NCBI GenBank assembly: GCA_011065235.1
Contig: JAAKFB010000033.1
Coordinates: 1 to 12,340 of the forward strand
Reading direction: 5' to 3'
Source of the DNA: Chlamydiota bacterium
Lineage (GTDB): Bacteria; Chlamydiota; Chlamydiia; Chlamydiales; Rhabdochlamydiaceae
Length of the DNA: 12,340 nt
Under the pieces are notes generated by a model, which was not told the origin of the DNA, did not search any database, and worked only from the letters and a program-made list of their open reading frames with translations. Shown here one piece after another: positions 6,122-12,340 of the stretch (the stretch's first letter is position 1; the number at the start of each line of letters is the position of its first letter). Both the position numbers and the translations under genes were made by a program.

Positions 6122-7906
6122 ATGTCTACATCAGAAGCACTGCCCCTACTGAACCACTCTTCTCAAACATTTATTGAAGTTCAAGCAAGCTATAGAAAAG
6201 GCTGGACAATAGGCGGTGTAATCAATACTGGAGGAGTACTCTTAGCCTCTGCTACTGCAATTTATGTCGGTGTGACCAATGATTGGAAAAAGGCCGCTTG
6301 GCCGCTTGGTATCGCTATAGTTTTTGGAGGTAACGCGGCTCACAATTGGTATGGCCTTTTCCGGACTAGAGTGCATTCCATCAGTTCAACTGAGATGGAG
6401 ACCACAGAAGGTTTGATTTCTCTTGCAGATTTCCGCGATCAGCAAGCAAATTTCAGCGCTCAGAAAAGCGCATTCATTTCATCTCTCACTGAGATTGCAG
6501 AAGCTCTTGAAAAAAAAGAAAACCTATCGGCCAAGAAAGACTATTCTCTTTGGGAACGGATTCAAAGCGCAATCGCTCCACTGATAAAGACTCCTAAGCC
6601 TGTCCCTGCTGTAGACCCCCATGCAAGCCTAAACGCAACTTTAAAAGCCGCTCTTACTCACGTTCAAGAAGCTAACAGTCCTTTGGAAAAAGAATTCGAA
6701 AAAACTCCAATTGATCCCGAAAAACTCGGCCCGCGCATTCTTCCAGAAATAACCGTTGTAGAGTGTCAGCAATTATGGGACGATCTTGATAATGCATTGC
6801 GAATGCATGAAGCTCTTCGACTCGTCAAGCAAATGGGAGCGTCATTCACTGAAATCCAACAATCACTTGTACCCTTACTTAATCGTTTCAACATCAAACC
6901 CCGTGATGTCGTTTCACGAAAGGCTCCAGAAAAATTTGAAAGTTCTAGCCTGGATAATCAATGGCATATATTGACTTCTTTCATAACTGCTATTAGTGAT
7001 GCAGCTCAACCATCTTTATTGCCTCTTATCACTGATAGAGAAATTGAACTCCAAGAAAAACACGCTAAAATAGAGGAACTAGAAGCTGCAGTGGCGAAGC
7101 AGAAAAAACAAGCTGAAAAAGATAAGAAAAAATCTCTTGAGCAAAAGACAATGATACTCTCTTTCCAAGGAGTAATTGGCAAGAATACTAAGCAAATAGA
7201 AGCGTCACAAAAAGAGCTTGCAGCTGCAAAGGAACAACATGCGAGCGAAAAGGGAGAGCTCCAAGGACTACTCAAGGCAGCACAGACTAATGTGGAACGA
7301 CTAGAAAAGGAACTTACGCAAGCAAATCAAAAGCATGAAGGAGTTCCTCAAGAACTTGCAGATGCAAAAATTGAGAAAGCTCGTCTTGAAGCTGCATTAG
7401 AGGCTCGGGAAAAAGACCATGCAAATGAAATTGAACAGCTCTCTGCTCAGCTTAAATCTGCAAACTCTGAAAAAGGCAGGCTTTCTAGCGAACTTGAGGA
7501 AGCGAAAGGAAAGTGGGAGCAATACAAAAATCAAGTTGTTGAAGGGGGGAAAAAATTCGAGCAAAAAGAGTCCCAAATTGAAGCTCTGCAAAGAACGGTT
7601 AATCAAAAAGACGAAATATTGAGAAAAGAACAAGTCGAAAGGAAAGACCATGCTAAATGGATAGAAAAAATTAAAAATTCTCTGGATCAAGCCTATCAGG
7701 GCTTTAGTGTCGTCTCTCCATCTAAAGACGCCATAAAAACTATACAACTTCCCGAAGCGACACATCCCTTCTTCGATCTTGTGTCTTCGGTGAATACGCT
7801 CATTCAAACCCTATCGCAGACACCATCGGGTTATTTCAGTGGTTCTTCAGCACCAACAACTCCTGTAAAAAACGTAAGCTTTGAAATTCAAAGTGAAGAG
7901 GAATAA
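6122..7906 (+). CDS. Large protein with N-terminal hydrophobic hairpin and long coiled coil; candidate Inc-like/type III effector
   Basis: No family recognised. The 594-residue product begins with a Ser/Thr-rich stretch without a signal peptide. Two hydrophobic segments follow at about 28-51 (Gly/Ala-rich) and 58-73, joined by a short polar turn. A mixed helical region follows (about 85-300), with a Pro-rich linker near 155-170 (KTPKPVPAV). Residues about 305-515 are almost pure Glu/Lys/Gln/Ala/Leu with heptad character, a long coiled coil. The tail (about 560-594) is Ser/Thr/Pro-rich and ends in three Glu. This is the layout of chlamydial Inc proteins, some of which use coiled coils for SNARE-like or tethering roles; function here is inference. 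GGAG lies seven bases before the start codon. Sampled lines are roughly 37-48% G+C against about 50% in neighbours. Only three bases separate its stop from the next gene, so the two are probably co-transcribed. Confidence 0.78.
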   Translation: MSTSEALPLLNHSSQTFIEVQASYRKGWTIGGVINTGGVLLASATAIYVGVTNDWKKAAWPLGIAIVFGGNAAHNWYGLFRTRVHSISSTEMETTEGLISLADFRDQQANFSAQKSAFISSLTEIAEALEKKENLSAKKDYSLWERIQSAIAPLIKTPKPVPAVDPHASLNATLKAALTHVQEANSPLEKEFEKTPIDPEKLGPRILPEITVVECQQLWDDLDNALRMHEALRLVKQMGASFTEIQQSLVPLLNRFNIKPRDVVSRKAPEKFESSSLDNQWHILTSFITAISDAAQPSLLPLITDREIELQEKHAKIEELEAAVAKQKKQAEKDKKKSLEQKTMILSFQGVIGKNTKQIEASQKELAAAKEQHASEKGELQGLLKAAQTNVERLEKELTQANQKHEGVPQELADAKIEKARLEAALEAREKDHANEIEQLSAQLKSANSEKGRLSSELEEAKGKWEQYKNQVVEGGKKFEQKESQIEALQRTVNQKDEILRKEQVERKDHAKWIEKIKNSLDQAYQGFSVVSPSKDAIKTIQLPEATHPFFDLVSSVNTLIQTLSQTPSGYFSGSSAPTTPVKNVSFEIQSEEE

Positions 7907-7909
7907 AGA

Positions 7910-8491
7910 ATGCACAACTTGATTTTAAAACTGCAGTCGATTGGCGTGATTAAATTTGGGAATTTTGAGATCAAAAAAGATTTCATCTCCCCTTTTCAAG
8001 TCGATTTCTCAGGGATCGTTTCTCATCCCGAGATCGCCAAAGCACTCTGCAATTGCCTTTGGGAAAAGGCACAGAACTTAAACTTTGATTTGCTCTTTGG
8101 CGTCCCCACAACCGCGGCGTGCTTGGCAAATTATCTCGCTTGGGAGCACGATCGCCCCCTTGTGTTGAAGCGGCCCAATGCCGCTGAAATGGAAACTAAA
8201 ATCGAGGGGTCCTTCAAATCGGGACAGAGCTGCTTGGTCATTCAGGATGTTATCCTCTCTGGACAACCCACTCTCGAGGTCATCGATGATCTCGAAGAAG
8301 AAGGGATCAAAGTGCGCGATGTGCTCGGATTTTTTGATCTGGAGCTCGGCGGACGGGAAAAAATCAAGACACGCGGCTATGTTCTGCATTGTCTCCTCAG
8401 CATTTCTGAGGCCATTCAGATCCTGTATGATGCAGGCAAGCTCGGTGGAGACCACTTCAAATTAGCAACGGATTTTTTAGAAAATGATTAA
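7910..8491 (+). CDS. Orotate phosphoribosyltransferase-like protein with altered active-site motifs
   Basis: Type I phosphoribosyltransferase fold, closest by eye to the OPRT half of eukaryotic UMP synthase. Matching stretches are FGNFEIKKDFISPFQVDFSGIVS near 16-38, LLFGVPTTA at 61-69, KIEGSFKSG near 97-105 and the PRPP-binding segment CLVIQDVILSG at 108-118. True OPRT makes orotidylate from orotate and PRPP. Here key positions differ: the flexible catalytic loop normally reading RRKE-x-K-x-x-G-T-K is KRPNAAEMETK, so the loop lysines are lost, and the first acidic residue of the PRPP motif is Gln (Q112) with Leu at 116. Length 193 is slightly short for the family. The start is set by GAGGA at 7898-7902, within the end of the upstream gene, and the last eight bases overlap the glycosyltransferase start. 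It may be inactive, regulatory or specific for another base. Membership of the fold is fairly certain, activity is not. Confidence 0.8.
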   Translation: MHNLILKLQSIGVIKFGNFEIKKDFISPFQVDFSGIVSHPEIAKALCNCLWEKAQNLNFDLLFGVPTTAACLANYLAWEHDRPLVLKRPNAAEMETKIEGSFKSGQSCLVIQDVILSGQPTLEVIDDLEEEGIKVRDVLGFFDLELGGREKIKTRGYVLHCLLSISEAIQILYDAGKLGGDHFKLATDFLEND

Positions 8492-9440
8492 GGTTGGGTT
8501 GATTGTTCTTAATTGGAACGGACTTGCAGACACGGAAAAGTGTTTAGAGTCTCTTCAGCATCTTGAGGGTGTCGAAATTGTCGTTGTCGACAATGGGTCT
8601 ACCGATGGATCCCAGGAAGCACTTAGGGGAAAATGCACGCTGATTGAGACGGGGCAAAACCTCGGTTTTGCCGGGGGCAATAATGTGGGCATTGAATATG
8701 GGCTAAAGCAAGGGTTCGATTTCTTTCTGATTCTCAACAACGACACTGTCGTCGATCCCAATATTGTGCAGGCATTTTTGGAAGGGTTTGAGGCGCACCC
8801 GAAAGCAGGCATTTTGGGAGCAAAAATCTATTTGATGGCTGAGCCAAACAGGTTCGACCACTTCGGCGGAATGTGGAACAAAAAAACGCTCGCCTTTGAT
8901 TATGTCGGTTACCGGGAACTTGATAAGGGCGACTGGGAAGAATCGCAGAGATTGGACTATGTTTGTGGGGCGGCATTGATGGTGAGACGAGAAGTCTTTG
9001 AAAAAGTGGGGCTTTTTGATCCCCGCTTTTTTCTGTTTTGGGAAGAAGCGGATTTGTGTTTTCGAGCAAGACGGGCCGGCTTTGAAGTGATGAGTTGCCC
9101 CAAGGCAAAAATTTGGCACAAAGTCTCGGCCTCTTTTACAGGAAAAGCGCATGGAGCTTATTTCTACTGGCGCAATCACCTCCTTTGGATTGAACGCAAT
9201 TTTAAAGGGTCAAAGCGGGTGTATTATTTGGCCCGTTTACTCGGTGGTAAATTATTTTTCTTTTATGCACAAAAGAGCGTGCGCACTTTGCAACTGATTA
9301 TGCAGCGGGTGACAGGACGTGATACGACGCGCAACCGCGAGAGGATCGTGCGGACCAATGCCGCGGTTTGTGGGATGCACGATTATCTATTTAGACGTTT
9401 TAAAGCGGGACGTTCAAAAAATTTCATGAATTGCCATTAA
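8484..9440 (+). CDS. Family 2 glycosyltransferase (rhamnosyltransferase/WcaA-like)
   Basis: GT-A fold, metal-dependent inverting glycosyltransferase expected to add a sugar to a cell-surface glycan at the cytoplasmic side of the membrane. Clear motifs: LNWNG at 9-13, VVVDNGSTDGS at 33-43 (nucleotide binding), NLGFAGGNNVG around 59-69, and LNNDT at 84-88 as the metal-binding DxD equivalent. CGAALMVRREVF and FWEEADLCFRARRAGF (W186-E187-E188-A189-D190) form the acceptor/catalytic-base region, and a conserved His follows. This pattern is typical of the COG1216 group. A basic, hydrophobic C-terminal region (about 225-318) has aromatic stretches (KLFFFYAQK) suited to peripheral membrane contact. 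The start overlaps the upstream stop as ATGATTAA, implying coupled translation. Donor and acceptor cannot be stated. Confidence 0.9.
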   Translation: MIKVGLIVLNWNGLADTEKCLESLQHLEGVEIVVVDNGSTDGSQEALRGKCTLIETGQNLGFAGGNNVGIEYGLKQGFDFFLILNNDTVVDPNIVQAFLEGFEAHPKAGILGAKIYLMAEPNRFDHFGGMWNKKTLAFDYVGYRELDKGDWEESQRLDYVCGAALMVRREVFEKVGLFDPRFFLFWEEADLCFRARRAGFEVMSCPKAKIWHKVSASFTGKAHGAYFYWRNHLLWIERNFKGSKRVYYLARLLGGKLFFFYAQKSVRTLQLIMQRVTGRDTTRNRERIVRTNAAVCGMHDYLFRRFKAGRSKNFMNCH

Positions 9441-9460
9441 TTCTTCTCTCTTGCATTCTT

Positions 9461-9464
9461 GAGG
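9461..9464 (+). promoter_or_regulatory. Shine-Dalgarno site for the upstream sctJ start
   Basis: GAGG lies six bases before the ATG at 9471, clearly better than the AGGT at 9500-9503 before the second candidate ATG at 9510. It favours the longer SctJ N-terminus, although the signal-peptide layout fits the shorter one equally well. Confidence 0.5.
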
Positions 9465-9470
9465 TAGAGC

Positions 9471-10421
9471 ATGCCGTATTGTGGCCTCTCGAATACATTA
9501 GGTACAAGAATGCGATTGAAGTTTCTAATTTTTCTCTCCCTCCTTTTTTTGAGCGCTTGTGAAAAACAAATGGTCATCGTTAATGATATCCCGGAGAGAG
9601 AAGCCAACGAAATTGTGGTCTTTTTAGCAAGCAAAGGTGTTGCTGCTGTCAAAGTGCAATCTGCTACCACAGGTGGTCCCGTCGCTGCAGGCACTGATCA
9701 GGTAAAGTGGAGCATCAGTGTCGATCCCAAGCAGGAACTCGAAGCTCTTGCCATCCTCAATCGGAATGGCCTCCCCCGCAAAAAGTCCCAAAATTTACTT
9801 GAGATCTTTGCCAAGACGGGGCTCATTTCTTCTGAGCGTGAGGAAAACATCCGTTTTCAGGCAGGTCTCGCCGCGCAAATCGCCGGCACAATCCGCAAAA
9901 TCGATGGGGTGATCGATGCCGATGTAGAGCTGTCGATCCCTCCGCAAGAGACGATTGCCATGCCGGGAACAGAAACCGAGCGTAAACACATCACCGCCGC
10001 TGTTTTTGTGAAGCACCAAGGGATTCTCGATGACCCCAATAGCCACTTGGTAACCAAAATCAAACGTCTGGTTTCCGGAAGTATTTCCGGACTCGACATC
10101 AATGATGTGACAGTGATTTCAGACCGCTCGCGATTTACCGATATTATCCTTAAAGGGATGCCCGAAGACATCACGCCAAAAGCAAAAGAATACGTCAGCA
10201 TTTGGTCGATTGTAATGAGCAAAGCGTCTGCGGGGCGTTTCCGCTTCCTATTTTTCATGCTGATCTTTGGAATGATCTTCTTCGCCGTCCTCTTGGGTTG
10301 GATGTTCTGGAAGTTTTATCCTGTCTTGCGCAAACGGGGATTTAAAAAACTCCTCAGCCCAATCCCTTTCCGCAATCAAGTCCCTGAAAAAGAGGAAGAA
10401 GAGCCGCCGCCTGAATCATGA
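9471..10421 (+). CDS. sctJ: Type III secretion inner-membrane ring lipoprotein SctJ (CdsJ/YscJ family)
   Basis: Forms the periplasmic ring of the injectisome basal body with SctD. From the first ATG the product has 316 residues; a second ATG at 9510 (M14) would begin a compact lipoprotein signal, MRLKFLIFLSLLFLSAC, with lipobox Cys at residue 30 of the long form. After it come two ring-building domains: the first contains PEREANEIVVFLASKGVAA and AILNRNGLPR, the second begins near FQAGLAAQIAGTIRKIDGV and includes VFVKHQG and IKRLVSGSISGL. A C-terminal transmembrane helix lies at about 258-283, followed by a basic, then acidic cytoplasmic tail (EKEEEEPPP). It closely resembles chlamydial CdsJ, which is likewise longer than enterobacterial homologues. 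The start is ambiguous: 9471 has the better ribosome site, 9510 the neater signal peptide. It overlaps the next gene by four bases (ATGA), the first link in a coupled operon. Confidence 0.94.
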   Translation: MPYCGLSNTLGTRMRLKFLIFLSLLFLSACEKQMVIVNDIPEREANEIVVFLASKGVAAVKVQSATTGGPVAAGTDQVKWSISVDPKQELEALAILNRNGLPRKKSQNLLEIFAKTGLISSEREENIRFQAGLAAQIAGTIRKIDGVIDADVELSIPPQETIAMPGTETERKHITAAVFVKHQGILDDPNSHLVTKIKRLVSGSISGLDINDVTVISDRSRFTDIILKGMPEDITPKAKEYVSIWSIVMSKASAGRFRFLFFMLIFGMIFFAVLLGWMFWKFYPVLRKRGFKKLLSPIPFRNQVPEKEEEEPPPES

Positions 10422-11278
10422 AAACGTCCGCTTTAATCGTTTGCAAAGGATTTATCGATCGCTGCCAGCCCCCAATGCAAAGTGGGCTTAGTCAGCTGCT
10501 ATCGTCTGAAGATCAAGCCAAGCTACAGCAAGTTCCTCCTCTTGTGACACTGGAGCCCGAACTGCTGAAATGGGATCTCTTGGATCATATCCACTTTTCT
10601 TGGCTCGCTCCCTATTTACGCACCCTTGCCGAGAGCGAAATCCGCCTCTTTTTGTCTACGCTTGCAAAAGAACAAAGCCAAGGTCTTCAAAAAATATTGG
10701 GATTTGAAAACCACTTCCCTCACTTGACAAAGACCTCAAAGAGCGCATTGCGCAAGGTCCTCTATGCGCAGGTGACCCAAAATCAAGACCTCGTTCCCAT
10801 CGCATTTTTGCCAGATCACCCGATGAATCGACTCCTGCAGTTGTCCCCTACGGTTTTGAGAAAACTCATCCGCTTTTTGGGTCTACACGATTTGTCCTTT
10901 GAAATGCGTCAAATCATCTCGACCAAAGAGCTGAAAACGATTTTCAATGCCCTGCCCAAACACGAGGGCGGGTTCTTGGGCACGTTGATGCTTCACCAAG
11001 AGCCTCTTGTTTTCAAGAGACTCTTCCTGCAGAAATGGGATGGCTCCAAAGAGAACCTCCTCAAATTGCTTGACGAACGAGGACTTCACCGCCTTGCCCA
11101 TGTTCTCTACAGAGCCAGCGAGAGCTTACTTTGGTATGTCACCCACCGTCTGGAAATGCATCAAGGAAACATCCTTCTCAAATACAAAGAAAAACCGGCC
11201 CACGCACGTGCAGAAGATATCTTGACTGGCCAGGTGAAAAAAATCCTAGAATTCCTCAAAAAAGGAGAAGCCCCGTGA
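10418..11278 (+). CDS. Type III secretion gene in the sctK position (CT560-like)
   Basis: The 286-residue product sits between sctJ and sctL exactly where Yersinia has yscK and Chlamydia has CT560. SctK proteins are cytoplasmic adaptors of the sorting platform that join the inner ring to SctQ pods. No signal peptide or membrane segment is visible. It looks wholly helical, rich in Leu, with repeated amphipathic segments (for example IHFSWLAPYLRTL near 58-70, LSPTVLRKLIRFLGLHDL near 144-161, LLKLLDERGLHRLAHVL near 213-229). The IHFSWL and neighbouring helices faintly recall FliG-type helical repeats, but that is only an impression. SctK proteins diverge so far that position, not sequence, carries the call. 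The start ATG overlaps the sctJ stop (ATGA at 10418-10421), and its stop overlaps the sctL GTG (GTGA at 11275-11278), so expression is coupled on both sides. Confidence 0.8.
   Translation: MKTSALIVCKGFIDRCQPPMQSGLSQLLSSEDQAKLQQVPPLVTLEPELLKWDLLDHIHFSWLAPYLRTLAESEIRLFLSTLAKEQSQGLQKILGFENHFPHLTKTSKSALRKVLYAQVTQNQDLVPIAFLPDHPMNRLLQLSPTVLRKLIRFLGLHDLSFEMRQIISTKELKTIFNALPKHEGGFLGTLMLHQEPLVFKRLFLQKWDGSKENLLKLLDERGLHRLAHVLYRASESLLWYVTHRLEMHQGNILLKYKEKPAHARAEDILTGQVKKILEFLKKGEAP
11263..11267 (+). promoter_or_regulatory. Shine-Dalgarno site fixing the GTG start of sctL
   Basis: AGGAG ends seven bases before GTG at 11275, an ideal spacing. It decides in favour of this GTG over an in-frame ATG at 11131 that would give 48 extra residues read out of frame through the upstream gene. 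Confidence 0.75.
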
Positions 11279-11901
11279 AATGGTTTTCTCTCTTATATCA
11301 AGGCGATGTTCACCCTTCCTCCGATGAAAAGGTCATCCCAGCAAAAGATTATAGCCAGCTTCTCGAGGCAATTGGAATTTTAGAAAAAGCCAAAGAAGAT
11401 GCGGAAAAACTCTTAGAAAATACTGAAAAAGAATGCGAAGATTTGCGCAAAGAGGCAAAAGAAAAGGGCTTTGAAGAGGGTCTTGAGAAATTCAACGAGC
11501 AAATTTTTGAATCGGATCAAAAGCTCAAGGCCATTCGCCACAACATGCAGCAGATGGTATTGCCGATTGCCCTAAAGGCAGCAAAGCGGATCGTAGGCAA
11601 AGAGCTCGACACCTTCCCCGAGACGATCGTCGATATCGTCATGCAGGCCTTAGCCCCCATTTCCGAAAGTCACCAAGTCATCATCTATGTCAATAAAGAG
11701 GATAAAAAGCATTTGGATGCTCAAAGACCCAAATTGAAAGAAATCCTGCAACAAACAGAAGTTTTAGCAATTCAAGAAAAAGCCGACGTTGCTCCCGGAG
11801 GATGTATTATCCAAACCGAAGGGGGCATGATCAATGCCACAATCGAAAATCAGTGGAAAGCCCTAGAACGGGCCTTTGAAAAATACAAGCAAAGCACGTA
11901 A
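11275..11901 (+). CDS. sctL: Type III secretion ATPase regulator/stator SctL (CdsL/YscL/FliH family)
   Basis: Cytoplasmic stator protein that holds and regulates the SctN ATPase and links it to the SctQ sorting platform. Started at GTG 11275 it has 208 residues, opening KWFSLLYQGD like chlamydial CdsL, which begins with a very similar stretch. In order: a short N-terminal segment; an Glu/Lys/Ala-rich helix at about 30-80, including EKGFEEGLEKF, the FliH-like glycine-containing helix; then the C-terminal globular domain with LPIALKAAKRIVGKELDTFPETIVDIV (given here in part) and the signature DVAPGGCIIQTEGGMINATI. The GTG overlaps the previous stop as GTGA, with AGGAG seven bases upstream. A longer frame from ATG 11131 is rejected because its extra part lies entirely inside the preceding gene and is Pro/Arg/Lys-rich without family resemblance. 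Ten bases separate it from sctR. Confidence 0.93.
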   Translation: MKWFSLLYQGDVHPSSDEKVIPAKDYSQLLEAIGILEKAKEDAEKLLENTEKECEDLRKEAKEKGFEEGLEKFNEQIFESDQKLKAIRHNMQQMVLPIALKAAKRIVGKELDTFPETIVDIVMQALAPISESHQVIIYVNKEDKKHLDAQRPKLKEILQQTEVLAIQEKADVAPGGCIIQTEGGMINATIENQWKALERAFEKYKQST

Positions 11902-11911
11902 TATACCTTTA

Positions 11912-12340
11912 ATGAAAAAAGCCTTCCTCATCGCCCTTGTTTTAGCGCTCATTGGCACGACCGTTACCTTGATGGCTCAAGACACCGCAGCCGACGCCCT
12001 TCAACTGCTGCAAAACCAGGCAGGTGGAGAGCAAGCCACGCCCAAACTACTCACCCAGCTTGCAGTTCTCGCTGGCATTGCCGTTTTGCCCTTTGCAGTG
12101 ATGCTTCTCACCTCTTATGTCAAAGTGGTGATCGTCCTCTCTCTCTTGCGCAATGCCCTTGGCGTCCAGCAATCTCCTCCCAACCAAGTGCTCAATGGAA
12201 TTGCCCTTCTCGTCACTGTTTATGTGATGTTTCCCACCGGCCTTGCCATGTACAACGCCGCTGGAGACTACATCAGAGAAAATCAGCCCGAAGTCCTCTT
12301 TTCTGGCCCTACTGCTGGCTATTTGATCAACGTCGCCGAC
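11912..12340 (+). CDS. sctR: Type III secretion export gate subunit SctR (CdsR/YscR/FliP family), truncated by window edge
   Basis: Five SctR subunits with SctS and SctT form the export gate in the inner membrane. The first 143 residues are present, about half of the family's length. An N-terminal cleavable-signal-like stretch (MKKAFLIALVLALIGTTVTLMA) is followed by a polar Gln-rich segment, as in chlamydial CdsR and flagellar FliP. The conserved core then begins: LPFAVMLLTSYVKVVIVLSLL at about 58-78 (first membrane segment, shown in part by family), RNALGVQQSPPNQVLNGIAL near 79-98, and a second hydrophobic stretch VTVYVMFPTGLAMY near 101-114. The R-x-A-L-G-x-Q-x-x-P-x-N element is diagnostic. 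It lies ten bases after sctL with no Shine-Dalgarno site at the ATG, so translation probably relies on the upstream gene. sctS and sctT would be expected next, beyond the edge. Confidence 0.96.
   Translation, partial: MKKAFLIALVLALIGTTVTLMAQDTAADALQLLQNQAGGEQATPKLLTQLAVLAGIAVLPFAVMLLTSYVKVVIVLSLLRNALGVQQSPPNQVLNGIALLVTVYVMFPTGLAMYNAAGDYIRENQPEVLFSGPTAGYLINVAD

Noticed and set aside
7397..7807. Minus-strand frame of 136 codons opposite the coiled-coil region
   Set aside because: Phe/Leu-rich translation is the complement of Lys/Glu-rich coding sequence; no ribosome site and no independent support.
6122..7906. Identity as an SMC-like, myosin-like or phage tape-measure protein
   Set aside because: There are no ATP-binding motifs or phage neighbours; resemblance would rest only on coiled-coil composition, and the N-terminal membrane hairpin fits none of these well.
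9428..9443. GAATT-GCCATT-AATTC hairpin after the family 2 glycosyltransferase as a terminator
   Set aside because: The five-base A+T stem is weak and is followed by a mixed C/T stretch, not a T-run.

Overview
The window reads as a chromosomal segment of a Chlamydiota bacterium, most likely a lineage outside Chlamydiaceae (amoeba- or protist-associated type). The strongest evidence is the right end, where a type III secretion block runs in the order sctJ, sctK-position gene, sctL, sctR. This is the order of the cdsJ-CT560-cdsL-cdsR cluster of Chlamydia, and the SctJ and SctL proteins look chlamydial. A glycogen phosphorylase gene at the left end and membrane proteins of inclusion-membrane (Inc) style fit the same assignment. 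Genus is not resolvable by eye.

Layout. (1) 1-2085, minus strand: most of glycogen phosphorylase (glgP), with its C-terminus beyond the left edge. (2) 2086-2135: a 50-base divergent spacer carrying a perfect TATAAT. (3) 2136-4499, plus strand: a soluble pyridine nucleotide transhydrogenase (sthA), then a zinc-free quinone oxidoreductase of the PIG3 type, separated by three bases. (4) 4529-5614: a family 9 (heptosyltransferase-like) glycosyltransferase. (5) 5593-7906: two divergently transcribed genes, each with a paired hydrophobic segment near the N-terminus and a coiled coil after it. The minus-strand one overlaps the end of the family 9 gene by 22 bases; the plus-strand one is 594 residues long. 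This stretch is more A+T-rich than its flanks, has clear Shine-Dalgarno sites, and is the best place to look for something undescribed. (6) 7910-9440: an orotate-phosphoribosyltransferase-like protein with altered active-site motifs, overlapping by 8 bases a family 2 glycosyltransferase. (7) 9471 to the right edge: the type III secretion operon, whose genes overlap by 4 bases at two junctions.

How the genes fit together. The left part is central carbon and redox metabolism (glycogen breakdown, NADPH/NADH balance, quinone reduction). The middle holds envelope sugar transfer around a small island of candidate secreted or inclusion-membrane proteins. The right part encodes the inner-membrane ring lipoprotein, sorting-platform and stator parts and an export-gate subunit of the injectisome. 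If the two hydrophobic/coiled-coil proteins are type III substrates, their genes lie about 1.5 kb upstream of part of the machinery that would export them; that link is inference. No RNA genes, insertion sequences, CRISPR arrays or gene-free stretches above 300 bases were seen; the longest gap is 76 bases.
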